From Clostridium sp. (GTDB lineage Bacteria; Bacillota; Clostridia; Clostridiales; Clostridiaceae): 64,000 nt of DNA. Made by a program: the position numbers and the translations under genes. The notes beneath the pieces are model-generated. The model was not told the origin of the DNA. It saw only the letters and a program-made list of their open reading frames with translations, and made no database searches. Location of the stretch: contig NZ_JAENWM010000003.1 in the NCBI RefSeq assembly GCF_016650035.1, positions 21,899 to 85,898 on the forward strand, given 5' to 3'. How positions within the stretch are numbered: position 1 is the first letter of the stretch; the number at the start of each line of letters is the position of its first letter. Shown one piece after another: positions 36,272 to 44,901 of the stretch.

Positions 36272-39200
36272 ATGATACCAAAAAATAAAATGTATTTAAC
36301 TTCACAAGATTTTGGTCAATGGTCGGATTATTTTGGAGAATTAATATCAAGTGATAAAAGATATAATAAGAGTTCATGTGGGGATTGCAATAGTTGTAAT
36401 TCCTCATGTTCTACAGAAAGTAATATAAGGACAAAAAATATAACATGGGTAGTTACAGAGGCTTGTAACTTGAATTGCAGTTATTGTTTTAGCGGAGATA
36501 CATTGATCACCATGAAAGACTTTTCTAAACGACAATTAAAGGATATTGAAATAAATGATGAAATTTTAGCTTTTAATGAATTTTCTGAAGGTCAAGGGAA
36601 ACACAATATCAGCAAAATAGCTAAAGTAGAACAATTACATAATAATTTTTCGGAAACTATTAATATAATATTAGAAGATAATACTATATTAAATGTAACT
36701 CCGAATCACCCTATTTTAGCAAGAAGAAATACCGACAAATCTAAATATGATTATAGAGAGGCTGGTAAATTTAAAGTAGGACAATCCGTGTATACACTTC
36801 CTGATATTAATGAAGAATTTGCAAATATTAATGATATAAATTATCAAATAGGATATTTTGTATCTATGTGGCAAGGTGATGGAAGTTATAAAAAATATAT
36901 AGATAAAAGAGGTTACAAACAATTCAAAATAAGATTAGCGGTAAAAGATGATGAAATAATATCTAGAATGGAAAATATTATGAAAGTTCTTGATATAGAT
37001 TATTATTTATATGATTTTAAAGTGTCTTCTAAATTTAACATAATAAAACCATCTATATTTGCTAATACAGAGAAAGTTTATAATCAAATGATAAAAATAA
37101 TTGATGACAATTTTAAAATAAATAAAAGTGTTAATTATTATAAAGGATATTTAGCAGGTATATATGATGCAGAGGGACATATTGATAAAAAGGGTAATAC
37201 AATAAGAATTTGTAACACAGATATTGATATTATAAAAGAAATTGAAGAAGGATTAAAAGTCATTAATATTCCTTATTGTGTAGAACAAGATGGTGTTACA
37301 GTGAATAATAAAATTAAATATAATGTAAGAGTTCTAGCAAATAATCGAGAGAGTTTGAATGTATTAAGATTTATTAAACTAGTATCCCCTTCTGTTCAAC
37401 GTAAAGGAATTGAAAACTTTTATAATAAATCTTTATTCCTCAGAAAAAAAATAAAAGAAATATCAGTTGGAGAAACAATAGAAGTATTTAATTTAGGCAC
37501 GTCAACTAAAACTTACATTGCAAATAATATCTTAGTCCATAATTGTTATGAAACACATAAAACAGGTAGAAGAATGACTAAAGAAGTTGCAAAACAATCT
37601 GTAGACTTTTTGTTCGATAAACAGAAAATAAATGGATATTATGAATTTGATGACTCTGTAGCAGTTATTCTTGAATTCATTGGTGGCGAACCTCTACTTG
37701 AAATAGAACTTATTGATTACATTGTTGAGTATTTTAAATTTAAAGCATTTGAAGTAAAAAGTCCTTGGGCAACTAATTATATGATAAGTATGAGTACCAA
37801 CGGTGTTTTATTTGAAACAGAAAAAGTACAAAACTTTATTAAAAGAAATTTAGGGCGAGTTAGTATTGGAATAACGATAGATGGTAATAAAGAATTACAT
37901 GATAAATGTAGAGTGTTCCATGACGGAAAAGGTTCTTATGATATAGTTGAAAGTTCTGTAAAAGCATGGTTAAAAATTAATCCCGATTCTCAAACAAAAA
38001 TAACTTTAGCGCCTGAAAATGTTATGTTTTTAAATGATGCTTTGAAGAATGTTTGGAGTTTAGGATTAAAAGGTGCGTTTACAAATTGTGTTTTTGAAGA
38101 GGGTTGGCAGACAAAAGATGCTACTATTTTATATTATCAAATGATTGAATTAGCAGATTATTTATTAGAAGACGAAAATTATTCTAAATATTTTTGTTCA
38201 TTATTTGATGAAACTATAGGACAAGAAGTAACTGAAGATAAAAATTGGTGCTTTAAAGAAGGTACTTTAGTTCTTACGCCTAAAGGTAATGTGAAAATTG
38301 AAGATTTAAAAATTGGGGATATTATAACTACGAATAACTCAATCCAGAATGTCAGCAATATATTTAAAAGAATTAGTAATGATACTGCTACTATTCGTGC
38401 AACAGGAATATTTGAAACATCTACTACCAAAGAACACCCTTATTTAACTAAACAATTAATAGGCAAGAATAAATATTCAGATTCCAAGTGGGTTAAAGTA
38501 AAAGATATTAAGAAAGGTGATAAAATAGCCAGTCATTGTCATTTATTTGGAGACATAGATGTTGATAATGATATCGCATATATTGTAGGTAGATATATTG
38601 GTGATGGATGGTGTTCAACTACAGGCTATAAATTATGTTGCAGTTATAAAGAATATGAAGAATTAAAACTAGCTATGGACAAAGCACACATAAATTATTC
38701 AGTAGACAATTACAGGACGGTTAAGCAGTTTAATATATTTAAAAATAATACAAAACTTTTGAATATTCTATCTCAAATAGGACATATTGCTTTTGAAAAA
38801 AATATACCTAGAGAAGCTTTTAATTGGAATAAAGAAAGTGTTGAAAGTTTACTTAAAGGATTGCTAGATGCAGATGGATGTTATAGACAGAAAGAAAATA
38901 TGTGGAAGTTTAACACTATAAGCCCAGTTTTAGCCAATGATGTTCTTATTTTATTAAGAGGACTAAACTATTTCCCTACTTGCTATTTATGTAAGAGAGC
39001 AGGGGAAAGTGTTATAGAGGGTAGAACAGTAATAATTAAAGATAGATACGAAGTCTATTTTAATTTAGATAAAAAAAAAACAAGATTTTGTGAGTATGAT
39101 GAAGAAAATAACGTAGTTTGGACTCCTGTGAAAGAAGTTAATTTAAATTGTGAACCTTATGAGGTTTTTAATTTAATGGTAGAGAATGAGCACACTTTTA

Positions 39201-39697
39201 TAGCAAATGGAAGTATTGTTCATAATTGTGGAGGTAATGGACAAATGCTCGCTATTGCACCTGATGGCAAATGTTTCCCATGTATTAGGTTTATGGGATA
39301 TGCTCTAAATGGTAGAGAAGAACAACCTATCGGAGACATTTATAAAGGATTGGATAAAAAGGAAGACAATGAATGGTTGAATGAATTAAGTCAAATTACT
39401 ATGACTTCACAATGTGGTTATGATGACAATAAAAAATGTTTAACTTGTCCTATTGCGAGTGGTTGTGCATTATGTAGTGGTTATAACTATGATAAGTTCG
39501 GAACTCCAAATCATAAAGCTACTTATATCTGCGAAACACATCAATCTCGTGTAATGGCTAATTACTATTTCTTTAATAGACTTTATAAGAAATTGGGTAT
39601 AGAAGATAAATTAGAATTAAATATTTTTAAAGAATGGGCATTGAATATTATAACAGAGAAAGAATATGACGATTTAATTTTCTTAGGAGGTGAATAG
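36272..39697 (+). CDS. Radical SAM/SPASM peptide maturase with two inteins
   Basis: 1141-residue precursor; removal of two inteins (72-424 and 660-985) leaves a 462-residue enzyme. Cys65 and Cys69 precede intein 1, and Cys425 follows it, so splicing rebuilds CNLNCSYC, the CxxxCxxC that binds the SAM [4Fe-4S] cluster. Intein 2 sits directly before Cys986, the first SPASM cysteine (then Cys1001, 1004, 1048, 1056, 1059, 1065, 1068, 1087). A cysteine cluster CGDCNSCNSSC lies at 36-46. The next gene encodes a CXXX ladder, so this is probably a CXXX-repeat maturase forming thioether or similar links. Confidence 0.88.
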   Translation: MIPKNKMYLTSQDFGQWSDYFGELISSDKRYNKSSCGDCNSCNSSCSTESNIRTKNITWVVTEACNLNCSYCFSGDTLITMKDFSKRQLKDIEINDEILAFNEFSEGQGKHNISKIAKVEQLHNNFSETINIILEDNTILNVTPNHPILARRNTDKSKYDYREAGKFKVGQSVYTLPDINEEFANINDINYQIGYFVSMWQGDGSYKKYIDKRGYKQFKIRLAVKDDEIISRMENIMKVLDIDYYLYDFKVSSKFNIIKPSIFANTEKVYNQMIKIIDDNFKINKSVNYYKGYLAGIYDAEGHIDKKGNTIRICNTDIDIIKEIEEGLKVINIPYCVEQDGVTVNNKIKYNVRVLANNRESLNVLRFIKLVSPSVQRKGIENFYNKSLFLRKKIKEISVGETIEVFNLGTSTKTYIANNILVHNCYETHKTGRRMTKEVAKQSVDFLFDKQKINGYYEFDDSVAVILEFIGGEPLLEIELIDYIVEYFKFKAFEVKSPWATNYMISMSTNGVLFETEKVQNFIKRNLGRVSIGITIDGNKELHDKCRVFHDGKGSYDIVESSVKAWLKINPDSQTKITLAPENVMFLNDALKNVWSLGLKGAFTNCVFEEGWQTKDATILYYQMIELADYLLEDENYSKYFCSLFDETIGQEVTEDKNWCFKEGTLVLTPKGNVKIEDLKIGDIITTNNSIQNVSNIFKRISNDTATIRATGIFETSTTKEHPYLTKQLIGKNKYSDSKWVKVKDIKKGDKIASHCHLFGDIDVDNDIAYIVGRYIGDGWCSTTGYKLCCSYKEYEELKLAMDKAHINYSVDNYRTVKQFNIFKNNTKLLNILSQIGHIAFEKNIPREAFNWNKESVESLLKGLLDADGCYRQKENMWKFNTISPVLANDVLILLRGLNYFPTCYLCKRAGESVIEGRTVIIKDRYEVYFNLDKKKTRFCEYDEENNVVWTPVKEVNLNCEPYEVFNLMVENEHTFIANGSIVHNCGGNGQMLAIAPDGKCFPCIRFMGYALNGREEQPIGDIYKGLDKKEDNEWLNELSQITMTSQCGYDDNKKCLTCPIASGCALCSGYNYDKFGTPNHKATYICETHQSRVMANYYFFNRLYKKLGIEDKLELNIFKEWALNIITEKEYDDLIFLGGE
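36485..37543 (+). mobile_element. Intein 1 (LAGLIDADG) at the third SAM-cluster cysteine
   Basis: 353 residues. Block A CFSGDTLI, block B TPNHPILAR, two LAGLIDADG motifs (YFVSMWQGDG and YLAGIYDAEG), and C-terminal LVHN followed by Cys425 of the host protein. All parts for splicing and homing look intact. Confidence 0.92.
38249..39226 (+). mobile_element. Intein 2 (LAGLIDADG) at the first SPASM cysteine
   Basis: 326 residues. Block A CFKEGTLVLT, block B STTKEHPYLT, homing motifs YIVGRYIGDG and LLKGLLDADG, and C-terminal SIVHN before Cys986. It is clearly different in sequence from intein 1, so it was acquired separately. Confidence 0.92.
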
Positions 39698-39698
39698 C

Positions 39699-40400
39699 AT
39701 GGCTTGTTCTTTTTGCACTAATACTTGTAGTGAAGGGTGTTCAAATGATTGTGATACATCTTGTTCGGGATATTGTACAGGTACTTGTAGTGCATCTTGT
39801 GCTGATAGTTGCATACTCACATGCTTAGGTTCATGTAGCACTAACTGTGGTGCAATATGTGCTCAGGGTTGTTTGGGTGGATGTGATAGTAGCTGTAGTG
39901 GTGGATGTTGGGGGACATGTCTAGGGGTCTGTCAAGATAACTGTAGTGGAGGTTGTACTGGTAGCTGCAGTGGAGGCTGTAGTGGTAGTTGTAGTGGAAG
40001 TTGTTATACGGGTTGCTATGGTGGTTGTAAGACTGGCTGCTACGGGACTTGCAAAGGTGATTGTAATAACGCTTGTTTATCAGCTGAAAGTTCAACGATC
40101 ATTGCAAATTTAGGTAGTAATATATTAAAAGGAAATAAAGTTAGAGTAAATGATTTTCTAGCTTTAAGAAATGCAATTCACAATGAATTAGTTCGCAGAA
40201 GTAAAACTATACCTGCTGATGTTTATACCGCAACTCCTGTAAAGGGTGGAAAAATACCAAAAGAACATATAGACAAGATATTATTGGATGTTAGAGTTAT
40301 GGATATTGCAAAAGGTACTTTAGCTATTGTCAATCCCACTACATTAACGGGTGTGGCAACCTACATTAAAACATTAATGGCACAAAATATTAAGGCATAA
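39699..40400 (+). CDS. CXXX-repeat cysteine-ladder protein, probable maturase substrate
   Basis: 233 residues from ATG 39699 behind TAGGAGGTGA. Thirty-two cysteines lie in residues 3-126; from Cys6 to Cys126 every fourth residue is Cys, with Gly, Ser and Thr between. After that a normal, cysteine-free domain of about 105 residues. The ATG overlaps the maturase end closely, so the two are co-expressed. CXXX-repeat peptides are known partners of a radical SAM maturase family. Here the ladder may be cross-linked into a rod at the tail tip. Confidence 0.85.
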   Translation: MACSFCTNTCSEGCSNDCDTSCSGYCTGTCSASCADSCILTCLGSCSTNCGAICAQGCLGGCDSSCSGGCWGTCLGVCQDNCSGGCTGSCSGGCSGSCSGSCYTGCYGGCKTGCYGTCKGDCNNACLSAESSTIIANLGSNILKGNKVRVNDFLALRNAIHNELVRRSKTIPADVYTATPVKGGKIPKEHIDKILLDVRVMDIAKGTLAIVNPTTLTGVATYIKTLMAQNIKA

Positions 40401-40431
40401 ACATTAAATAAAAGAAGGGGGTATAACTTAT

Positions 40432-40878
40432 ATGGAAAAAGTACAAAAAGATATATTAGTATTAATGTTAAATATAAATTTAAAACTTATAAATAAAGAT
40501 TCTACATGTGTAAATGATATTAATAGTTTATTATTAATTGCTATGACAGAAAATGAAAAACAGTTAGCTTATGGTAATTTAGAAAGTAAGTTTTTAGAAA
40601 TTGCAGAAAATAATTACCTTTTTATTGAATCAGTTATCTCTAATAGTAATCTAGAGAACAAATTATATTTATTGATGAAATGTAAAGGCAAAAACGTCTT
40701 ACGTAACATATCTCAATATAATTTGGAAGATTATGTTACCCTTGCATTAAATACTATTTATACAGGAATAACTCCTCGGCAAGAATTCGATTTATATCAA
40801 ATGCTCGCAAGGTTAGCTATTATGGAAGGAAGTCCTGAATTAATACAATTAACTATAAACAAAATACAATTATTATAG
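40432..40878 (+). CDS. Hypothetical protein of the CXXX module
   Basis: 148 residues with AAGAAGGGGG. All-helical and soluble, few cysteines. It follows the ladder protein and might be a chaperone or partner. No family recognised. Confidence 0.5.
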   Translation: MEKVQKDILVLMLNINLKLINKDSTCVNDINSLLLIAMTENEKQLAYGNLESKFLEIAENNYLFIESVISNSNLENKLYLLMKCKGKNVLRNISQYNLEDYVTLALNTIYTGITPRQEFDLYQMLARLAIMEGSPELIQLTINKIQLL

Positions 40879-40887
40879 GAGGATATT

Positions 40888-41226
40888 ATGATTAAGGAAT
40901 TAAAGGAAAATGAACAAATTTTCATTGAAGATATAAATAATGATTTATGTAATAATATATCTATTTTACAATTTCAATTAGATAGCTATGATAAATTATT
41001 TACGTCTTATATGAATAATACCAGTGAAATAGCGAATGAATTAAATCTAAAGAAATTTTTAGATATTTATAGTGATACTTGTGCAGAAATGGCTAATATA
41101 AAAATACAACTATTAAAGGATAATTTAAAAGATGAATATCAATATTTTCTAGCAAACAAATGTATGTATGTTCTCGATTATCCAAATAAAACTTTAAAGA
41201 TAATAAAAAATACAATAAAAATTTAA
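40888..41226 (+). CDS. Hypothetical protein of the CXXX module
   Basis: 112 residues, nine bases after the preceding stop, with AGGAGG. Acidic helical N-terminus, basic C-terminus. Coupled to the previous gene; function unknown. Confidence 0.5.
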   Translation: MIKELKENEQIFIEDINNDLCNNISILQFQLDSYDKLFTSYMNNTSEIANELNLKKFLDIYSDTCAEMANIKIQLLKDNLKDEYQYFLANKCMYVLDYPNKTLKIIKNTIKI

Positions 41227-41261
41227 ATTTCAAAAAAATATTTGAAAGGAGGATATTAATA

Positions 41262-42149
41262 ATGGGATTAGTTTTAGGTTATAATTCATTTTTATCAAAT
41301 AATACAACTATTTCTTTACCCTCCAACAGATATTATAGATTAGAATTACAAAAGGCAATATTTGATGCTATTGAAGGATTTGATGATATTGATAAAATCT
41401 ATTCATCAAGCAAAGAAGAATGGAGTTATAATTGTATTTTAAACGGAGAGTTTAGAGATGGTTTAGAGGCAGGAAATATTGATACCAAAGGGCAAGATAT
41501 TAAGTATATTTTATTTCAAAAGCGTAAACAAGATGAATTACAATGGAATACTATAGCAAAACTTGATTATGATAAAGCTGTTATATTATATCAAATAATG
41601 GATAATTATATAGAAAATGCTCAACCGTATGAATATTGTATAATTCCAGTAGCCACAACAGTTCAAGGTAATAGAAGTATGGAAACTATAATTCCTGATT
41701 ATGATGGAATATGGCTTACAGATAGTCAAAACAATGTTCAGTTATCATATAATATCGAACAGGGCGATGTAGAATTCACAAAACCTAGTATTTCCACAGA
41801 AACTTTAGGTGGAAGATATCCTATATCAACCTATTCAGGTAATTTGGATTATAAAAAAGGATCATTAAAAGCTATGGTTTTGTCAGATAATTCTTTAGAT
41901 GGGCCGATAGATATATATAAAGAAAAGATAAATAGGACTAATGTTGTAAATTTTCTAAAGAATTGGAAACCAAAGTTGTATAGAAATTCATCAAATGGAG
42001 AAATGATGATGATTGCTACTATAGGCAACGCTAAATTTTCACCTAATAACGAATTATCAGGACGATTAGGTACTATTTCTTTTGATTTTCAAGAAGTTGG
42101 AGATGTTTATGATGACTCAGATATGAGAAATAATGGATTCATAGAATAA
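41262..42149 (+). CDS. Distal tail-like protein
   Basis: 295 residues with AAAGGAGG. β-rich with repeated short strands and a GRLGTISFDFQEVG end typical of phage tail-tip proteins. It precedes the hub-like gene, an order often seen in Firmicute phage baseplates. Confidence 0.55.
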   Translation: MGLVLGYNSFLSNNTTISLPSNRYYRLELQKAIFDAIEGFDDIDKIYSSSKEEWSYNCILNGEFRDGLEAGNIDTKGQDIKYILFQKRKQDELQWNTIAKLDYDKAVILYQIMDNYIENAQPYEYCIIPVATTVQGNRSMETIIPDYDGIWLTDSQNNVQLSYNIEQGDVEFTKPSISTETLGGRYPISTYSGNLDYKKGSLKAMVLSDNSLDGPIDIYKEKINRTNVVNFLKNWKPKLYRNSSNGEMMMIATIGNAKFSPNNELSGRLGTISFDFQEVGDVYDDSDMRNNGFIE

Positions 42150-42181
42150 AAATAAAATGGAATAGGGAGGAGGAAACTAAA

Positions 42182-43396
42182 ATGGTAACTCAAGAGGAAT
42201 ATGATTTAATGTTTCAAGCTGTAAGAGAATTGCATGTAAAAATGGCTATATTAGATACAAATGATAATATAGTAGATAGAATAGAGGGTTTTTTAACAGA
42301 TGGGAGCGTTACAATTGATAATTCTTCCTCTATAAGAAGGACAGCAGACAGTATAAAACTATATTTAAAGAATAATTTTATTCCTTCTCCCGATAGTCCA
42401 ATATGGTTGAATAGAAAATTTAAATTGGAAATAGGAATACGGTCTATAAAAAATGACCAAATATATTATTTCAATTTAGGTATTTTTAATTATGATCAAC
42501 CTCAAATAAATATAAGTCTAACTGAATGCACTATAACTTTTAGAGGTATAGATAAAATGGCTTATCATGATGGAACTTATAATGGAAAACTGGACATGCC
42601 TAAAACAATTTGTGATATAGGTATACCGATAAGTCAAGCAATTAGAACAACTATAACTGGTTTAGGACATGAAACAAAATATATAATTGAAGATTGTGTT
42701 GACGATAATGGGGCTATTAGAGGCGTTCCTTATAAACTTGAAAAAGATATTGGAAGTACAGAATGGGATATAATAAAAGAATTGTCGAATTTATATATGT
42801 GGTATCAATGTTATTATGATGTTGAAGGTTTCTTTAGATACGAAAAATATAAATATAGATTAACAGATCCTATTATATGGGATTTTTCAGATTATGATTT
42901 TAGAATAACTAGTCAAACAATAGATGATTTTCAAAATGTAAGAAACATAATAAAAGTATATGGTGGAGAACAAACCGATGGCACTCAACCAAGTGCAATA
43001 GCAAGAAATGATGATGCTACTAATAAATACTCAACCGTAAATATAGGGGAAAGAATTTTTCCTATATCAGAGAGTAAATATTATACAATAGCTCAATGTT
43101 TAGATAGAGCAAATTATGAATTATTTCTTCATAGTAATTTAAATGAAAAAATATCAATTAGTTGTTTACCTATATACCTAATAAATGAAGTCAATACGTT
43201 AATTAAATTTAATGTTCCTGCTCATAATTTAAAAGGAGTTTATATGATTGATAAAATAAGTTATCCTTTAAAAATAGATGGAACTATGTCAATAGATGCT
43301 CATAAAATTTATGATTTAACATCTCAAATTGATAATGTTCTTTATCCTAACAGTAGATTATTTCCAAAAGAAACAATATATCCTAATAGTAATTAA
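42182..43396 (+). CDS. Tail hub/baseplate protein
   Basis: 404 residues with GGGAGGAGG. Length, position and β-rich sequence (TFRGIDKMAYHDG, YNVKEL-like middle, HNLKGVYMIDKISYPL) fit gp27-like hub proteins of siphophage tail tips. No enzyme motif. Confidence 0.6.
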   Translation: MVTQEEYDLMFQAVRELHVKMAILDTNDNIVDRIEGFLTDGSVTIDNSSSIRRTADSIKLYLKNNFIPSPDSPIWLNRKFKLEIGIRSIKNDQIYYFNLGIFNYDQPQINISLTECTITFRGIDKMAYHDGTYNGKLDMPKTICDIGIPISQAIRTTITGLGHETKYIIEDCVDDNGAIRGVPYKLEKDIGSTEWDIIKELSNLYMWYQCYYDVEGFFRYEKYKYRLTDPIIWDFSDYDFRITSQTIDDFQNVRNIIKVYGGEQTDGTQPSAIARNDDATNKYSTVNIGERIFPISESKYYTIAQCLDRANYELFLHSNLNEKISISCLPIYLINEVNTLIKFNVPAHNLKGVYMIDKISYPLKIDGTMSIDAHKIYDLTSQIDNVLYPNSRLFPKETIYPNSN

Positions 43397-43420
43397 AGAT
43401 GAAAGGAGTGACGCATTTAT

Positions 43421-44866
43421 ATGTCAATATATAATTATATTCCTAATAATTGGAATGGTAACAATGGAGTATCAATAAACACAACTACATTACAGAAAAT
43501 TGAAACAGGTATAAAATCTTCTCATGAAAGAATAAATAGCATTGAAAATGAAACAAGTCAAAATACTGAAAACATTTTAAATATGGGAGATAATATTACA
43601 ACTATAGATGGCGAAATAGTTTCTTTACAAACATTTATGGATAAATTTAATTTAAATGGAGCAAATGGACAAGTTCTAACTTTAGAAGATGGAAACATTA
43701 TATTACAATCACCAACAAGTGGTGATATTTCAATAGGGAATATAAGCCAATGGGTAGGAAGTACATTATATACAGCTAATACTTCTACAGTAATATATAA
43801 TAATGGAGATTTTTATGGATTTTATTTATGTAAAATTACAACCGCTAATAGTTCGTTTATTTCTACAGATTGGGAGTTAATAGGTGAAACAGGATTTATT
43901 GGTGCAGAAACCACAGATATTTTAAAAAATAAAACTATTAATGCAACTCAGAATGCTATTACAAATATCGGATTAGATAATTGGATTACGGGATTTCTTC
44001 AAACTGATAATACATTAGGCAGTAATAGTGATTCTAATCTCGCAAGTGTAAAAGCTATAAGAGAATTTGTGGAAAATAAGTTATCTGGAATAGTAGGTGG
44101 ATTAACGAGAAAAGGTTCATTAGATGCTAGTTTAGGATTATTACCAAGTAACGTATCGGAAGGTAATTATTGGATTATAAGTAAAACAGGAAATGTAGGT
44201 GTTCGTTTAAATGTAGGAGATTATTTAATTGCAAATCAGACAGTAGTAGGTAGTACAAATGTGAGTGATTGGAATGTTATACCAAATATATTATCTAGTG
44301 ATATATTAAAGCTTTCAGATATAATAGATTCATTAACAAGTACAGATGCCACAAAAGTCTTGAGTGCAAATCAAGGTAGAATATTAAAATTAGCATTAGA
44401 TTCTATGAACACATTAAAAGCAGACAAGGTTATAACGCCAATATTGAATAATTTTTTATCAATGGATGCTACTGGTAATTTAAAAGATAGTGGAAGTAAA
44501 GTAACAGATTTTGAAACACCAACAGGATCTCAAACCAAAGTTGATAATTCTATTATAGCAATAAAAAATGGAGTTTCAACTGATGGAGACACATTATTAA
44601 AATTAAGAGGATTAATTACAGAAGTAAGTGGAGATTCCCTCTTTGGTAATTATACTACTACTTATGCATATGATGTAAATGGAAAAATATCAGGTTGTAC
44701 TATAATCGGAGATAAATCTGAAATCACAGCTTATACTTATTTTACTACTGGAGATAATCTAGGAAAAATTAATACAGAATCAATTCAAAAGGATAATAAG
44801 ACAGTTACAAATACTTTTAGTTATACAAGTGGAAAAATTAGTGGAGTAATTACTGTGACTGTGTAA
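43421..44866 (+). CDS. Tail fibre protein
   Basis: 481 residues, AAAGGAGTGA before the ATG. Coiled N-terminus (SIENETSQN), low-complexity Asn/Thr/Ser-rich shaft, segment SLDASLGLLPSNVSEGNYWII, ending in a small β domain. Likely a trimeric fibre. Confidence 0.65.
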   Translation: MSIYNYIPNNWNGNNGVSINTTTLQKIETGIKSSHERINSIENETSQNTENILNMGDNITTIDGEIVSLQTFMDKFNLNGANGQVLTLEDGNIILQSPTSGDISIGNISQWVGSTLYTANTSTVIYNNGDFYGFYLCKITTANSSFISTDWELIGETGFIGAETTDILKNKTINATQNAITNIGLDNWITGFLQTDNTLGSNSDSNLASVKAIREFVENKLSGIVGGLTRKGSLDASLGLLPSNVSEGNYWIISKTGNVGVRLNVGDYLIANQTVVGSTNVSDWNVIPNILSSDILKLSDIIDSLTSTDATKVLSANQGRILKLALDSMNTLKADKVITPILNNFLSMDATGNLKDSGSKVTDFETPTGSQTKVDNSIIAIKNGVSTDGDTLLKLRGLITEVSGDSLFGNYTTTYAYDVNGKISGCTIIGDKSEITAYTYFTTGDNLGKINTESIQKDNKTVTNTFSYTSGKISGVITVTV

Positions 44867-44901
44867 TAGGTGGAAAATAACAAATTAAAGGAGGTAATTA
44901 T

